This document shows, in pieces, positions 1-13,264 of a stretch of 64,000 nt of DNA. The stretch comes from Anoplolepis gracilipes (lineage: Eukaryota > Arthropoda > Insecta > Hymenoptera > Formicidae): NCBI RefSeq assembly GCF_047496725.1, contig NC_132980.1:3269001-3333000 (forward strand). Direction: 5' to 3'. Position 1 is the first letter of the stretch. Every line of letters starts with the position of its first letter. Made by a program: the position numbers and the translations under genes. The notes beneath the pieces are model-generated. The model had not been told where the DNA came from, did not search any database, and was given only the letters and a program-made list of their open reading frames with translations.

Positions 1-1
1 T

Positions 2-151
2 GAGGAATTAAAAAAGGTTGGGGGAGACGATGGCAGTGAGTCATCGGATATATCGATAACTGAAGGTGAAAGGGGTACGGGGGAATATAAAGGGAAGAAA
101 ACTCTGTTTTGGGGTAGTAATGTGTTGATGGGAAAAGCATTTTCAAAGGGG
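2..151 (+). CDS. C-terminal end of an open frame entering the window, unidentified
   Basis: The first 150 bases are open in frame 2 and end at TAG (149-151). The ~49 residues are acidic then basic (GGDDGSESSDISITEGERG, then YKGKKTLFWGSN) and look like a disordered C-terminal tail. I do not recognise the family. The local sequence is G-rich compared with the AT-rich DNA that follows from about 640, so it may belong to a retroelement polyprotein or to a host exon. With no upstream sequence the call rests only on the open frame and on its composition. Confidence 0.3.
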
Positions 152-1036
152 TAGAGCAACGCGGGTACTGCGGTGAAGAAGGGGGAGAGTCGGAACTACT
201 ATTGAGTAGGAGCGCTTCGTTCGATCGACGGTCCCGGCGAATTTGCGAAAATCGGCGGGTCGACGCGACTTTAGGCACTTAATAAACAAAGGGAACAACT
301 TTAAATATATGTGCGGGGAAGAAATAATAACAACAGAGAAGTAAATAGACTTACTACTTAGGATTTAGTCGTGGTTCGGCTGCTGGTCAGGTCGTGGTTC
401 GACTATGGCTCTTGCTCGGCGGGTGGTCGTCGTTGCGCACTGACTCTAATTGTTTTAGGGTTTAAGCAGAACTCTTGATATGCGAAGTGAATTTTTAGGA
501 TCAGTGAACGACCGAAATAAGTTAAAAGTATGATTGAGCGAGAGTTAACAGTACCGAATGAATCTAGTGCTGTACTACTGACTGGTTCGAAAATTAATGT
601 GGTGTAGTGCGCGAGTATTCCCCTTTTATAGTAAATCCTGAGGGCGTGTTAACAATTTTGGACGGGAATACCTTTGAGATTTAGGCGTGTGAAATACTTC
701 TGGTGAGATCCTTCTTCTTATTTTTGATTGTTGCTGATTGGTGAGCTTTGTATGGCCTCTTAGGAAATTTGGAGATTCTTCATTTGGTTATCTCCTGAGA
801 TTATACAGCTGTGTTTGTTGTTCATTTATTTAGAGGATCTCGCTATCGATCCCTTCCAGTCGTTTCTTTGAACATTGATTTCAATGTTTAAAACATTTTT
901 TCGTCGCGCGATTCTTTTATGATCGGGCGATTATTGCTTCATCTTTATAGGAGCTGAAAATGTGGAGCCGACAGTAGGTAGCGGCATTATTTGTTAGTTT
1001 CTTAAGATTATGCAGTTGTGTTTATATTGTGTTAAT
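152..1036. other. Non-coding stretch, GC-richer then AT-rich
   Basis: No convincing gene. 160-640 is relatively GC-rich with short CG-containing blocks and then grades into AT-rich DNA. The change fits a 3' UTR or LTR-like segment after the open frame, but I see no paired terminal repeat. Confidence 0.3.
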
Positions 1037-1231
1037 ATTATAATTCAATTTGTTTGTTTCTATATTACATATTTATATTTAGTATTATGGTTTTTTTACT
1101 TGACTTATTACTATTATTATGACTTATTACTATTATTATAATACAGGTGCGGCTGTATTATAATTCAATTTGTTTTTTTCTATATTACATATTTATATTT
1201 AGTATTATGGTTTTTTTACTTGATTTATTAC
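1037..1231. repeat. Direct duplication of a ~75 bp AT-rich block
   Basis: The block starting TAATTCAATTTGTTT at 1041 recurs at 1161, 120 bases later. The copies stay nearly identical through TTAGTATTATGGTTTTTTTACTTGA. It is a local tandem duplication. Confidence 0.8.
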
Positions 1232-1449
1232 CATTATTATGCTCCACTAATTTATAATTTATCCTGAAATTGTAGAATATTAATACGTAAAATTTTTAAT
1301 TTATTATTGTCGTCAGCTCTCCAAAGCCTATGATTACCAATATTTTGATTAAATTTATATATTAAAATTTATTATTTATATATCCTAATCACTTTTTCTA
1401 AAAGGACATAAAAATAAAATTTATTTATTGTATCTTGATACATTGAAAA

Positions 1450-1450
<1 letters not shown>

Positions 1451-1517
<67 letters not shown>
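1451..1517. repeat. (AG)n microsatellite
   Basis: An essentially pure AG dinucleotide run of more than 30 units. The Ser/Leu-rich frame on the opposite strand is an artefact of this repeat. Confidence 0.95.
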
Positions 1518-1520
<3 letters not shown>

Positions 1521-1569
1521 AGAAAAAGAGATATGTAAAATGATTGAAACTTAATAATAAATTATTCAC

Positions 1570-1758
1570 TTAATTGCATTCTTGTAGTATATTTTGCCAC
1601 TTTTCACAGACATGTTTTACAATTCCGCTTGTACTTATGAGATCAATAATCGAAGATTGTGAAAGACTTCTTGTATGGTACTTCTTGTTATATTCTGACA
1701 TCTTTCTTGCAATTTCCCATACTTCAACTCCAATGTTGGGACGCAGCTTGATGATCAT
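1570..1758 (-). CDS. Possible small gene or exon, 62 residues, unidentified
   Basis: On the minus strand an ATG at 1758 opens a 62-residue frame (MIIKLRPNIGVEVWEIARKM... ending QNILQECN) that stops at TAA. The composition is that of a helical globular protein: mixed charged and hydrophobic residues with no repeat bias. The ~200 bases upstream (1760-1990) are markedly GC-richer than the surroundings and could be a 5' UTR. I do not recognise the family and see no clear splice donor, so it may be an exon, a small gene or a chance frame. Confidence 0.3.
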   Translation of the reverse strand: MIIKLRPNIGVEVWEIARKMSEYNKKYHTRSLSQSSIIDLISTSGIVKHVCEKWQNILQECN

Positions 1759-2270
1759 GGTCGTAGTGGGGACCACAGATTACGATAAAGATAAAGAAGA
1801 AAGAGAACGGCACAGAAATACTGACAGCTAGCTGGCGGTGAGTTAGTCGATGTAAACCAACGCTCACGCTTGGATTGGAGTCTCGGAGCAATCCAAGAAC
1901 AGTTCAAGAACATACACACATATCCGCATGAAAAAAAATCTGTGTCCATCCGTTTCCCGCATGTACGATGCGGCAATTTACAAATTACCAAATTTCATCC
2001 AGGGTGAGTGAGTGACTAAATTATGAAAATTACGGTCATTTGAAGAAATTCAGTTAGATCAACTATAAAAATAAACTTAGAGAAAACTCGCTTTTATAAA
2101 CATAAATAAAAAGAAATGTCAAAGCCTGTCACGAGGTGATTTAAGATGGATAAATAGTTAATTACACATTTGAAGATAACAAAGTATGTAGGTTTTAATT
2201 ATAAATTAATGCAATTACAAATTGAAAAATAAAAAATGTGTAACTCATATTTTCTAAAATTGCTGCAAGA

Positions 2271-2299
2271 CGTTTCGACGCTTACTTGTGTCTCCTCAG
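2271..2299 (-). ncRNA. Hammerhead-ribozyme-like motif of Penelope-like element 1
   Basis: Reading the minus strand: CTGAGGA, a hairpin GACAC/AAGTAA/GCGTC, then GAAACGT and C. This matches a type I hammerhead core (CUGANGA, helix II, GAA, helix III, H17). The flanks GCGA before the core and TTGC after GTC can form a 4-pair helix I. Helix III would be only AC/GT, which is palindromic and so more likely to work as a dimer. It lies downstream of, and in sense with, the Penelope-like coding relics. Hammerhead motifs are known from Penelope-like elements; activity here is inferred. Confidence 0.55.
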
Positions 2300-2652
2300 T
2301 CGCTAATTTAAACCAAATGAAAATAGAAACGTTATGGACAAAGTCAAACCAATTTTTGATCAGCCAAACGTATCACGCAAAAAATCGGTTCTAGTTATTA
2401 ACAGAAAAAATTTTTTTTGTTTACAAAAAAGTGACGTAAATAATCTTATCGGATGCAGAAATTATATATTAAACAGTTAGCAGAAAATTAATCGGTTACT
2501 ATGTCTTCCAAGAGAAGAACCCATTGCAATGACTCACAATACAGTTTATTACTTAAAATGTTAACGCTGGTCGAGTTTTTCGTATAACGTCATTTATAAT
2601 TGTCTGTTCGATTTATAAGATGAGGAAGACATACACAAGATAAACAATAACA

Positions 2653-4912
2653 TCACAAAAATTCCAACAATGGGAAATACGTGATATCCAATGACAACAA
2701 GTCCTTTATTTTATTTAAGCCATTCTTTTGTTTTTTTATGTAAATTATTTCCGAAATTAGTCTTTTATAATAATTAGATTCCCGGTCTAATATTTTAATG
2801 TTCTCCCAATCTATGATATGCTTTTTATTGATAATATGTTCCGTCATAACAGATGGATTGTTTATAGGGATTATAGGGTTGTTTTATGTTATTTTTATGT
2901 TCTTTAAGTCTTATCTCTAAGTGTCTCTTTGTCTGTCCTACATACGTTGCATCATAGTTGTTGCACGTAATTTTATATATAACTTTATTTTCATTCAGTT
3001 TTGGAGTTGTGTCTTTGTGTACTCTTACGAATTTGTTTAGACGATTGAAACACTTAAAACACGTGGAAAAAGCAGTGTTTTTGAATACTTTGCAAACGGA
3101 CTCCAAGGTCCTTAATGTATGGAAATGCTATTTATTTTTTTCCATTAGAATTACTAGGTGTATTATTATCAATATTTAATTTCGTGAATATTAGCTTCTT
3201 AATTCTTGTAGAAGCATTCAAAACAAATGGATAACCATTGCTTAATAAGACATTTATACTAAAGATTATGTTTTTTTTATGGAATGTGGGATGTGATAAT
3301 AAAATAGATATATCCATTAGACTGTATATCATGCCGATCTTATAGCAAATAAGATGGTTTGAAAAAAAAGATAAGTATCTACCTGAATAAGTGTTTTTTT
3401 CATACCAATCCATTATTAACTTGTTATTAATGATATTAATTTTGAGATCTAAAAAATTAATACTTCTATTTTTTTCTACTTCAAAAGTAAATTGTCGTCT
3501 CTCATAAAAGGAATTAAAGGTTTCAACAATGTTTGGCAATTCGTCCTTTTTCAACGCAATTAAGATATCATCCACGTAACGGTAATAAAATTTAACTTTA
3601 CTGCCCATTCTAAACAAAGATTGTTTTCAATGTCCTGGAAAACCAAATCGGCGACAATTGGAGACAACGGAGATCCCATCGGTATTCCATACTTTTGTTT
3701 GTAAATATTATTGTCAAATTGAAAATAAGTAGAATTTAAAATGAATTTAATAATATGCATAAATTCTTTTTTTTATTCGTGGATTCTTGAATATATGACT
3801 AGCGGTTGGAGATGCTTTAGCTAAATCTATCGGGACATTAGTAAATAGACACAACATCCAACGATGCTAAAATATACTTATTTTCTAATTTAATAGTAGA
3901 TAAAGTATTATAAAGCTAGAAACTGTTTTTAATATAACTCCTAGTCGTAGGAAGACTGCTCATCAGAATTTTTTGAACAAATTTTGCGGAATTGTAAAGC
4001 GGACTATTCATTGACGATATAATGATTCTAAGTGGCAAGTTTTGTTTATGGATTTTAGGTAATCCATAAACTTTAGGTAAAGAGCCGTCACTGGATCTAA
4101 GCATGTGGTACTGCTGTTTTGTTATGTATTCACTGAGTAGCCATGTTTTTAATAATTTATTAAGTTTTAACTCTATTTGCACGGGTTTTTTTGCACTCTT
4201 ATGTATGTGTCCTCATCGTTTAATATGTAATTAGTTTTGTCTATGTATTTAGTTTTGTTTAACGCAACCGTTGTATTGCCCTTATCCGCCCTAATAAAGA
4301 TTACCTCCGGGTATTCTTTTTTGTATGTAATAACTGACCTACATAGGCTGATAAACTTATTATCTATTATTGATGTTATATACTTTTTTCATTAAATTTT
4401 TGTAATTAAGGAATAATTAGATTTCTGATTTTTTTTCTTTTCTGTTCTTTACATTTTCTCAGATTGTTTTTAATATCTTTAACAAATTCAATAATTAACT
4501 TGCTCTTTTTGCCATCGAAAGGTAGGGAAAATTTGTCACCTAATTGTAGTAAATTCGAGATGTTATTAGGAATAGGTTGGTCAGATAAATTTATGAACCA
4601 TTTTTTGTTTGTGTTATTCTAAGGATTGAAAAGAAAAAGTTGAAAGTTATTAGACTGAATGCAGATATTTAATATTGTAGAATCTTTATTGGTGAAAGGT
4701 TTTTTTAAGGAATAATGAATTTTTTGTGTTTAATTGTTGTTATTGATAGAACAATAATAGTTAATTGTCTTCAATTGATTTAAATTGCAGAATACTTTTT
4801 TCTTTTTTTGCCAATTAATTGTATTTATAGTTTTCTTTATCAACCTATTGAAATATTTTTGAAAGGAGATGATATGTTTATGAATTTTTTCCCATATGTC
4901 CAAGAAATTCAA
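2653..4912 (-). pseudogene. Penelope-like element 1: reverse transcriptase and GIY-YIG endonuclease relic
   Basis: Minus-strand fragments in several frames follow the order of a Penelope-like element (PLE) protein. An N-terminal part lies near 4912-4500 (LLQLGDKFSLPF, FVKDI). Next come IRADKGNTTVALNK near 4300, YGLPKIHKQNLPLRIIIS near 4050, KYGIPMGSPLSP near 3690 and the catalytic YVDD in FYYRYVDDILIA near 3590. The C-terminal GIY-YIG endonuclease lies at 3010-2850 (VIYKITC and YVGQTKRHLEIRLKEH). The catalytic YVDD and the endonuclease YVGQT are intact, but frameshifts and stops separate the pieces, for example around 3130, 3600 and 3800. It belongs to the same family as element 3 at 33.5 kb, which shares GDKFSLPF and the same ribozyme hairpin loop. 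PLEs normally encode one ~800-residue protein. Confidence 0.9.
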
Positions 4913-5724
4913 TTAGATCAATATATGGCTTTAATTCCCGATTATTAGACGCACAAAAGTAATCCTTACAGAAATAAAACAAGATATAGTCTTAATTTGA
5001 TCTTATATAGAAGAAATTAAAAACTGATTTTAATGGATGATTATTTAACAATGAACGATAAATTTTATTCTTCTCCGCCTCCCTGTTTCTAACCTAAGTT
5101 GAAAAATTTTTGATGAAAAATGCGTATCTATCGTGTTTGATTAAAAAAATTTGAGCAATCGATTCTGCAAATATGCAAACGAAAATTTTACTTAAATTAA
5201 AAATTTTTTAAATATTCTTTCAAGTCTTAGCTTGTTTATTTTTTAATGCAATCTTGTAAGTTTTGCTCATGCTGCGTTTTCCTGTAATATATTTAAGGCA
5301 TAGTATATGTAGGACATTTTATGTAGTAGTTTTCTCAAAGACATTCAAATTCATAATGCAAATCAATACATTGATTAATATATATCAGTATTCTTTATAT
5401 ATATATTTTTTAGTGCGCGTAAATTTGCTCCTCTATCTATTGAAATAAAGACTTTAATTATTTATGGTATCGTAATTGCGAATTTTCCGTTGTCAACAAA
5501 ACTAAAAAGAATTTAGAGATATAAAAAATATTATCAATTACAGAATTTTTCGAAAATTTCTGCAAAAATTGAAATTATATGTTAAAAGAAGCAATAGAAT
5601 GAAGAAAATGGGAATACTGTGTCTCTGTTAAATATAATGAAAAGATAATAAAAAATATTACAAAATTATAACTTTTTTACAAGTAGCAATTATAAATAGG
5701 ACAAATGTAGTTTTAATCTACTTT

Positions 5725-5792
<68 letters not shown>

Positions 5793-7250
5793 TTTATCCA
5801 TTTATTTCAAGCTAATATGCCAATAATGAAAATGCCATGATATTATTACCTTTTTCTCGAGTAATTAGCAACTAAAACAATCGATAATTTTTGAATAATG
5901 TAAAAGTAATATAAATATAGTAATATAAAATATAATATAAACGATTAATATAATAATATGTTAATATAATAGTAATAATAAATATATATTAACATGTTTA
6001 AAAACGTATAGAGAAAAGTAGAATTTTACTTAGCATTATGTAACTTCGTCGATTTTTATATTAAAGCCATTAAAAGTTGTCATAAGAAAACGAATGTCGC
6101 AAATGCCGTCCGCGAACTATTATTTACGAAGTGTTTTGAAAGACGTGAATTACGACACTTTAATAAAAAAAAAATTACGACACTTTAATAAGATGTTATC
6201 TTATTTGCGACAAAATATGAGCGAGCAATTACTATTTTTACATCGTTCCGAATATATATATTTTTTCATATTTGTGCAGAATTTTTTTACATTTTAGATA
6301 TTTTTTTCAACTCAACAGAAACAAATTAAATTCTCATACATGATTAGATTCTTTATGTATAAAACAAAACAAAAATTAACTTATTCTTTATGAACATTCA
6401 TATTTCACGTATTTTGTTAAATCTGATCGTTTAATTAACAAAAAATTGAAATCGTATGCAATTCTTGTAGAAAAAATGTTCATATTGCATGCATATATCA
6501 CATTTCATTAAGAATCTCAGAAGCTTAACGCTTACTTTGATTGTAGATTAGCAATTACATAGTATGTGTAAAAACGTTAATCAAAATTAGTAAATACGAT
6601 GATATTCTCTAGAAAAATCTAATCATAAATGATAAAACTAAATGAAAACTTTAGCCTTCTTTGAAAATAACTATAATCCGACACTTTTCTATCTTATCAA
6701 TAAATAATTTGTACTTATTTGATCCAACTTTTAATTGTTTATATTTATGTATTTACAAGATATAAAAATTTAAAAATTAAACCATATTAGATATATCATT
6801 TATATAAATGATTTACTTTCCAAAAGAAAAGATGTACGAAGCATATACGTTCCTATTATTTTTGAAAACTTAAGAAAAAGAAAAAATTATTTTATTTTCT
6901 ATAAAGACAGTCTAGTTTATATTATAGTTTTCCAAATAAGTTCAAAATTAAACAAAAATAATTTTTATTTTTTTTTTAATTATTTTTCTCTCTATTCTAA
7001 AAAAGTGGTTGTTAAATCGAGTTCATAACATACGATACAAGAACGTTTAAAATGTGTGTGTGGAAGATAGAAAATCAATTTATCAAACAAAAAAAAAATA
7101 TTCAGATATTCCATAAGAACTTATTCTATAGATGAGAAATGTCATATTTATCGTGCTACAGTAAAAGTATATAATTTCAAAAGATTATAGAATTTCTATA
7201 AATTTCTAATATATTACATATTGTTACAGTGGCTGGAAAAGAAGTTACAG
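4913..7250. repeat. AT-rich intergenic DNA with a (CT)n microsatellite
   Basis: No recognisable gene. It contains a (CT)n tract at about 5729-5793 with one interruption. There is also a short direct duplication of TTACGACACTTTAATAA near 6149-6190, which accounts for part of an otherwise meaningless open frame. Confidence 0.6.
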
Positions 7251-9348
7251 GCAATTCTTGAAAAGAAGTGTCATTGAAGATCTGCGGCAGATCAGGCGTC
7301 AATAATCGGTTGGCTGATAACGTTCTTTGTATCATTCTCTTTACAGAGTAGGTTCACTTATGAGCCATATTGAAGGTAGTTGCAGCTGCATATCTCTATC
7401 TACATTTTTGTAGTCATTACTCATCGATTATCCTTGGCGAATTCGATTTTTTACAGTAAGTAAATACTATGATTTAAATCTCGATAAATCTTAATAAAAA
7501 ATAACGTTAAATATTAAAAGAATAAACTAAATTTTTGTCAAATTTTTTCTATAATAAAGTATTAATATTTTTGCATTAATGTTAAAAAAGATGGAATCTA
7601 CTCGGCTATCATATCGTGGAATCACAAAGAAAAATATCAGATTGAGTTCTGAGGCCAAGGCAACGACTTCGCTAACGTGCAATTGTGTCACTCGTACTTA
7701 TTACAAGACCAGCATCTTCGAATCAGGATACACCAATGTTATTAAATAGAGAAACTCTATAATCATGTCTCTTTTGAGATATTGCCGGCGTTGTTAAAAT
7801 ATATGGAACTCTTAAACTATCTTTAAATGCGTCTGTATAAAGTTGCGAATGTCACTTCGTGGTTTGTTTCTATAAAAATTAAATAAAATAATTAGAGAGA
7901 GAAAGAGAGAGAAAGGTAAAGTTCAAATAGTCTTATATTTTCTGTTTACAATATAAATTTTAATCTCATTGAGAAAATACATTGAAATAAATTTGTTAAT
8001 GCGAAATCAATTTCTTTATATTTAATAGTTATCTTTTGTCTAATTCTAAATTTATTTGAGGAGAATCAATAATTTAAAAAGAATCAGTAATTTATATTAT
8101 TTCATTATTTAACCCTTGTAAAATATATTTCACGTAGTTTTAATTTCTAATTTCGTTTAAATGCTCTTGAATTCGTGAAAATTTCGCAAATATTTTATTT
8201 TGACTTATCAAGAATATTCGCTTTAATTAATTATTAACAGGTCTTTTTATGAAAAAACAATAAAAATAAATATATAATTACTAAAAAGTTTCAGCATGAA
8301 GAAGAATAAATCTATTGTGCAAACATTTGATGATATATTAAGAAATAAGAATTTATATATACATATTTTTAGTATACAATAGAGTTTGATAAATATTTAC
8401 TCTAACTTTAAACACATTCCAGAGTAATATGTTTGAATTTTATGGCGCTCTCTTTTGGGTAGGTTCTTAAAATACGTGATTTTGAAATATTATAAAAATA
8501 ATATTTTTAGAAAAAGAGATTTAATCTCAATGACCTTAACCTTATGATATGTTTTTAAAACTTATATCAGAAAGTAAATGTGTTGGTGGCGAAGTTATTC
8601 TTTATATAAATTTACCAAAAATATAAACATGCAAAATACAATGAAAAGATGTGGTAAATTTTAGTAAACAAATGTAAATGTAAACGTAGAATATAACGAA
8701 AAAATGATACAAATATCAAAATGACGCTTCAAAATCGCATCTCAGGAACCAAACAACAGCATCATAAAACTTAAACGTATGTATTATTTAAGAATATACC
8801 TTTTATAACATATACAAAAATGTAAACAATCCGAGCTGTAAGTTAAAGTAAATATTTTAAATGTTATTTATTTTAATTTACCATGTGCCAAAATGAATGA
8901 CGAAGCTGTCAATAGTTTAGCACGTTCGTGAATAACGAAATGTTCTCGCGAAAAAATTCCATCAATTTCTAACATTTGATTCAAATTTTACTACATTTCT
9001 TCTAGCTGACAGTGGCTGCAGATCTACGGTAGTTCGAACGAATGATGTACTAATTCTTGAAGCAATTGCACCAAAAGCATGATTTTCTTAAAAGTCCACC
9101 TCGCGAAGAGCTGGAGTCATTAACTATTGGATCTACTACTACTGGTACTATTGCACCGTAAATAGTCTCTCAGTATATACAAAGAAATATGTTAATTCCT
9201 TTAGGAAATATTACGCTATAAAATAAAATATTTCAGAGATACATAAAAGAAACATCTTAGAAATGTTACGTAAATAATTAACGTCTGCAAGCAGACAATA
9301 GAACATGACGAAAATTCCTTGCTATTGTGTCATAAACACAATTTCTTA

Positions 9349-9350
<2 letters not shown>
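7251..9350. other. AT-rich DNA with short GC-richer islands, no gene recognised
   Basis: Islands at about 7230-7470, 7600-7740 and 9000-9170 are less AT-rich than their surroundings and could be relics of exons. None holds a frame I can identify on either strand. Confidence 0.3.
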
Positions 9351-9382
<32 letters not shown>

Positions 9383-9760
9383 TTAAGATATATAATATTT
9401 AAACGTTACGACGTTTCTATTATGATTCTGTAATATTAAGGGCATTTATTTATTTCAGAAATTCATTAAATTAATTCTTTACATTTACTCTAATTATAAA
9501 TACAAGCAATAATGATTATCTTTATTAAAACTTAATAAATATAATACAAACAATAATAATTTTACGACTCTTTTTAAGCCTTTTGTTTGAAATTGAGTTT
9601 TGAATTTAAGAATTTCTTAAGTTTAATAATTTCGTAATTTCTTAAGTTTAATAATTTCGTAATTTAATAAGTTTATTAATTTCATAATTTAATAAGTTTA
9701 ATAAAAATCTAATATTGTATTATCTAAAAATAAAATTTTTTTTAAATTATAAAAATAATA

Positions 9761-9812
9761 ATGAGAGCCATACGCGGATGTTAATGCGTAAATTTCTTTA
9801 GACGTTAATTCT
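9761..9812. repeat. Direct copy of a fold-back repeat arm
   Basis: ATGAGAGCCATACGCGGATG and the following bases through TTAATTCTTTT recur almost exactly at 10171-10222, the left arm of the fold-back repeat. The tRNA-like unit lies between the two copies. Confidence 0.75.
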
Positions 9813-9956
9813 TTTCGCGAAATTTGAATCGTGCACAGGGCACATATTTTACTTGGTGTATTTGACCAAGAAATAGATTCTCATTTTTGAGAATTCTATA
9901 ACCCCTCTTTACCTCCCTAAAGAGATGTAGACAAGAAAAAATATCAGGGCGAAGTC

Positions 9957-10026
9957 GCTGAATCAGGAATCGAACTTGAGTCTTTCGTTTGCCGGGCGAT
10001 TGCTCTTACCACTGAGCTATTCAGCC
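9957..10026 (-). pseudogene. tRNA-like relic (pseudo-tRNA or tRNA-derived SINE head)
   Basis: On the minus strand an A box (TAGCTCAGTGGTAAGAGC) and a B box (AGTTCGATTCC) are correctly spaced. A mostly paired acceptor stem GCTGAA/TTCAGC encloses ~70 bases. The T stem has one A/C mismatch. The anticodon region (TCGCCCGGCAAACGA) gives only a three-pair stem and lacks U33, so it is unlikely to be a working tRNA. The fold-back repeats around it suggest a tRNA-derived short interspersed element or a tRNA relic carried in one. Confidence 0.55.
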
Positions 10027-10110
10027 TCACATCAACATTTCTCTCGTTTATTTGTTTATAAATCTAAATATCAATAACGGAAAACGCGATTTTTCAGCCC
10101 GCGTGAATTT

Positions 10111-10320
10111 AATAATTCAAAATAATTAAGGCTTCAATATTTACAAACATGTAACTATAAATTTGGCAATGAGAGCCATACGCGAATGTTAATGCGTAAA
10201 TTTCTTTAGAAATTAATTCTTTTCTAGAAATTTACGCATTAACATTCGCGTATGGCTCTTATTGTCAAGTTTATAGTTACATATTTGTAAATATTGGAGC
10301 CTTATTTATTTTGAATTATT
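10111..10320. repeat. ~210 bp fold-back (inverted) repeat
   Basis: The left arm (AATAATTCAAAATAATTAAG through ATACGCGAATGTTAATGCGT) pairs with the right arm (ACGCATTAACATTCGCGTAT through TTTATTTTGAATTATT). The loop is a few bases around 10215. It is MITE-like. Confidence 0.8.
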
Positions 10321-10697
10321 AAAAATTATAATATACTGTAGAGTGCGGGATTTGGATGGAAATATTGTCTATTTTAAATGTAAAATTTGTAGAAATTGAT
10401 ATTTATAATATAAAATATAATGGCGTTGAGTGCGAAAATCAGCTGTTCGTCACGACCGGTGTTTTTGTTTTTGTTTTGTGCGGACTGATCGAGACTAGGA
10501 TGCCGGCAGGCAGTCTCGAGAAAGTCGTGTAGCGAGAAAGACGTAACGATTATCAGCGGGTGAATTTTAACGACGATATGTCTCCGAACTTTGAGTTGTG
10601 TTCTGTAGCACTATTCCCATTTTGAATAAAGCTTTCACATTAATATTACCTGAGTGTTCTCCGTTCAATTAGAATCTAAATTACTAGACATACATAT

Positions 10698-10714
10698 ATT
10701 GTAGGATTATAAGA

Positions 10715-10777
<63 letters not shown>

Positions 10778-10793
10778 CTTATAATCCTACAAT
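10698..10793. repeat. Palindrome with (TA)n core
   Basis: ATTGTAGGATTATAAGATGT at the left and its complement ACATCTTATAATCCTACAAT at the right flank a (TA)n run. The structure is a perfect 20-base arm hairpin. Confidence 0.9.
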
Positions 10794-10799
10794 ACTGAA

Positions 10800-13260
10800 C
10801 CTTGTAAATAAATTATTAATAAATCATTTTTTTTACTTTTAATTTAATTAATATTTATTAGTAATTGCGCAATAAGAGAAAGAAACAAAATAATATTTTT
10901 AGAATTTTATTTTTTTTTATTTATTAAGCTTATATGATAAATTAATTATTTTTAATTACTTCATAAATCATTACCGAAAAAAATAAAATGAATTATTATT
11001 AAAGCTTTTTTAATGTTTGATATATATTTTGTTTGTTGGATTAATTATAATCCATTTTAGTTACATACTGATATAAAATTTACTTAAAACAGAGATGCGC
11101 TTGTATAAGATGTATATATATGTGACACGCGCGCGCGCGCGTTTGTGTGTGTGTGTTTGTGAAGATTGCATTTACACTAAAATCCAAGAATAATTTTTAA
11201 TGTACAACTTTTTTATTTATTTTCTGCAAAAATATTAGAGTATGAGTATATTATCATATTAATATAAATAAAAATAATGCTGGATCAGACATATTGCGAG
11301 CTACTTCATATTTCTCTTGCAGATACGTTAAGATGCTGAGATTGCTAAAGAAGTATACTTTTAATCATTACGTACTGCCGAAGACTTCCACATCAAGTAG
11401 ATCCCTGTAATGCCATCCTAACTCTGTCCACGATGAGTTTTATTTAATCAAGGTCAGAATCACAAATTGATTATTTTACAAATACAAAATATCAGCAAAA
11501 CTTTGTTTTAATCTCTACAATTTTGCAATTTATTCTAAATATCAGAACCTATTTATACAAGATAACTTCATATAAAATTATATACAAAAATTTGTTTTTT
11601 TAATTGACTTTTTTAAGCATATATATGCTGTCTAAGGGTATATATATTTAAGGGTATGTTAAAAATTAAAAAGAAATTGCATTGATTTTATTCAACAGGT
11701 GATGTCGTATATGAAGGTAATGATAACGAATCATCTAAAGACTGACGAACAACACTGGTTTGATCATATCGTTGCCAAATGATATGGGGTGACCAATACT
11801 CTAGAACGCGTTTTAATACTATCTTATCAAGTAACTATCAAGGATCATCCGTAATGTATATTAATAAATAGTTTCCCATCACCTGCACCCTTGAAGCATC
11901 GAAGAAATTCATCTGCGTGAAAGCAACGAAATTCTTACGAAAAACAGCAAGCCGATCCCGAGATTGCAAACGTCACTACAATGGAATAGTTTAGAAAACT
12001 CATGCGAAGATACAATCGCTAGACATTCACCGTCGAGAACGAAGAACAGGCACAAATCTTAACTTACACAGTAGATGTAATGAAAGTAGCTTTATCATTT
12101 GACATATTGATAACCGTGATCACACTGGCCAAAATCAAGTATAGAGGCTTTCGAAGTCAGTTCTGAAACGAACACGGCTTCAGCAACTCTTTAAATGGTC
12201 AAAGACATTTCTACGGGTTCTGAATCTTTAAAAGCGACGTCTACTTTCAAAAGCAACATTCGATCAAATACCTCGAAACTGTAATTCATACAAAATTTCT
12301 AATTTGAGAATTTTGAAAAAGTCCAATTTAAAGTTCTGGATTTAAATAACGTGTCATAAAAAGAATAACTTTAGAATGCAAATTTGATGTATATTGTAAA
12401 ATAATGTCTATTAATATTAAATCGCAAAAATAAACATACGTATCTAAAGCGCGCGTATTTTATACGCACTTTATACGCATATTTTATTTTTATAAATATA
12501 ATAAAATTAGAAAAAGTAGAAAAAATCTCCAGTTTTTCATCAAAATTATTAATGGCTTGTTTATTCCTTTAAATCATTAATTCACAATTTTAGCTGAAAA
12601 ATGTTAGTAATGACAAGATAAGAGACATACAACTTTCTGACTTCTATGAAAACAGAAAGTTGGCAAAACGCAAACCAAACAAATTCAACCAATCAATAAT
12701 TGATAAAAAATTATTATTTAAGTAAAAATTGGAAACTGAAAATAAAAGTCATGCGCGCGAAAATTGTCAACAATTAATAATCTATTGATTATAAAAAAAC
12801 GATTTTCGATTTTTTTATTAGGACTCTGATTTTAAACTAATAAAAACAGTTGATTACATGTCAGCCACTTGCTGTGTAAAAGCTTTGAAAAATAAAACAG
12901 AAAAATTGATGCAATGAATTATTTATTTTTTCAACCTTTTTATCATTTTTATTTTATTACGAGTAGAATAAGTAATTCTACTTGTTCATAAATAAAAAAA
13001 TAAACATAAATATATTTTTATCCTTGTTATTTCTAATATTATAGTAAGAACGGCAAATAAAAAATAATATCCACAATTATGCACATGTATCTTTTATTAG
13101 GATACTTTTTTTTACTTTCTTTAGGAATCGGTATTTATTCTTATAATTAAAATTTTTTCTAACTTAATAAATTATTATTAATATATTTATTCTTATAATT
13201 AAAATTTTTTCTAACTTAATAAATTATTATTAATATTTTTCAAGTTTGTTATTTCAATTT
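10800..13260. other. AT-rich DNA, possible unidentified exon relics
   Basis: No supported gene. A tract at about 11700-12300 is less AT-rich and has short open pieces (for example QILTYTVDVMKVALSFDIL in plus near 12050), interrupted by stops. A pyrimidine tract ending in CAG lies near 11323. 13131-13175 and 13189-13233 are near-identical direct repeats. I cannot name a family. Confidence 0.3.
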
Positions 13261-13264
13261 TTGT

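Noticed and set aside
10332..10692. Possible solo LTR (starts TGTAGAG, has AATAAA, ends near CTAGACA)
   Set aside because: No clear target-site duplication and no second copy in the window; limits could not be supported.
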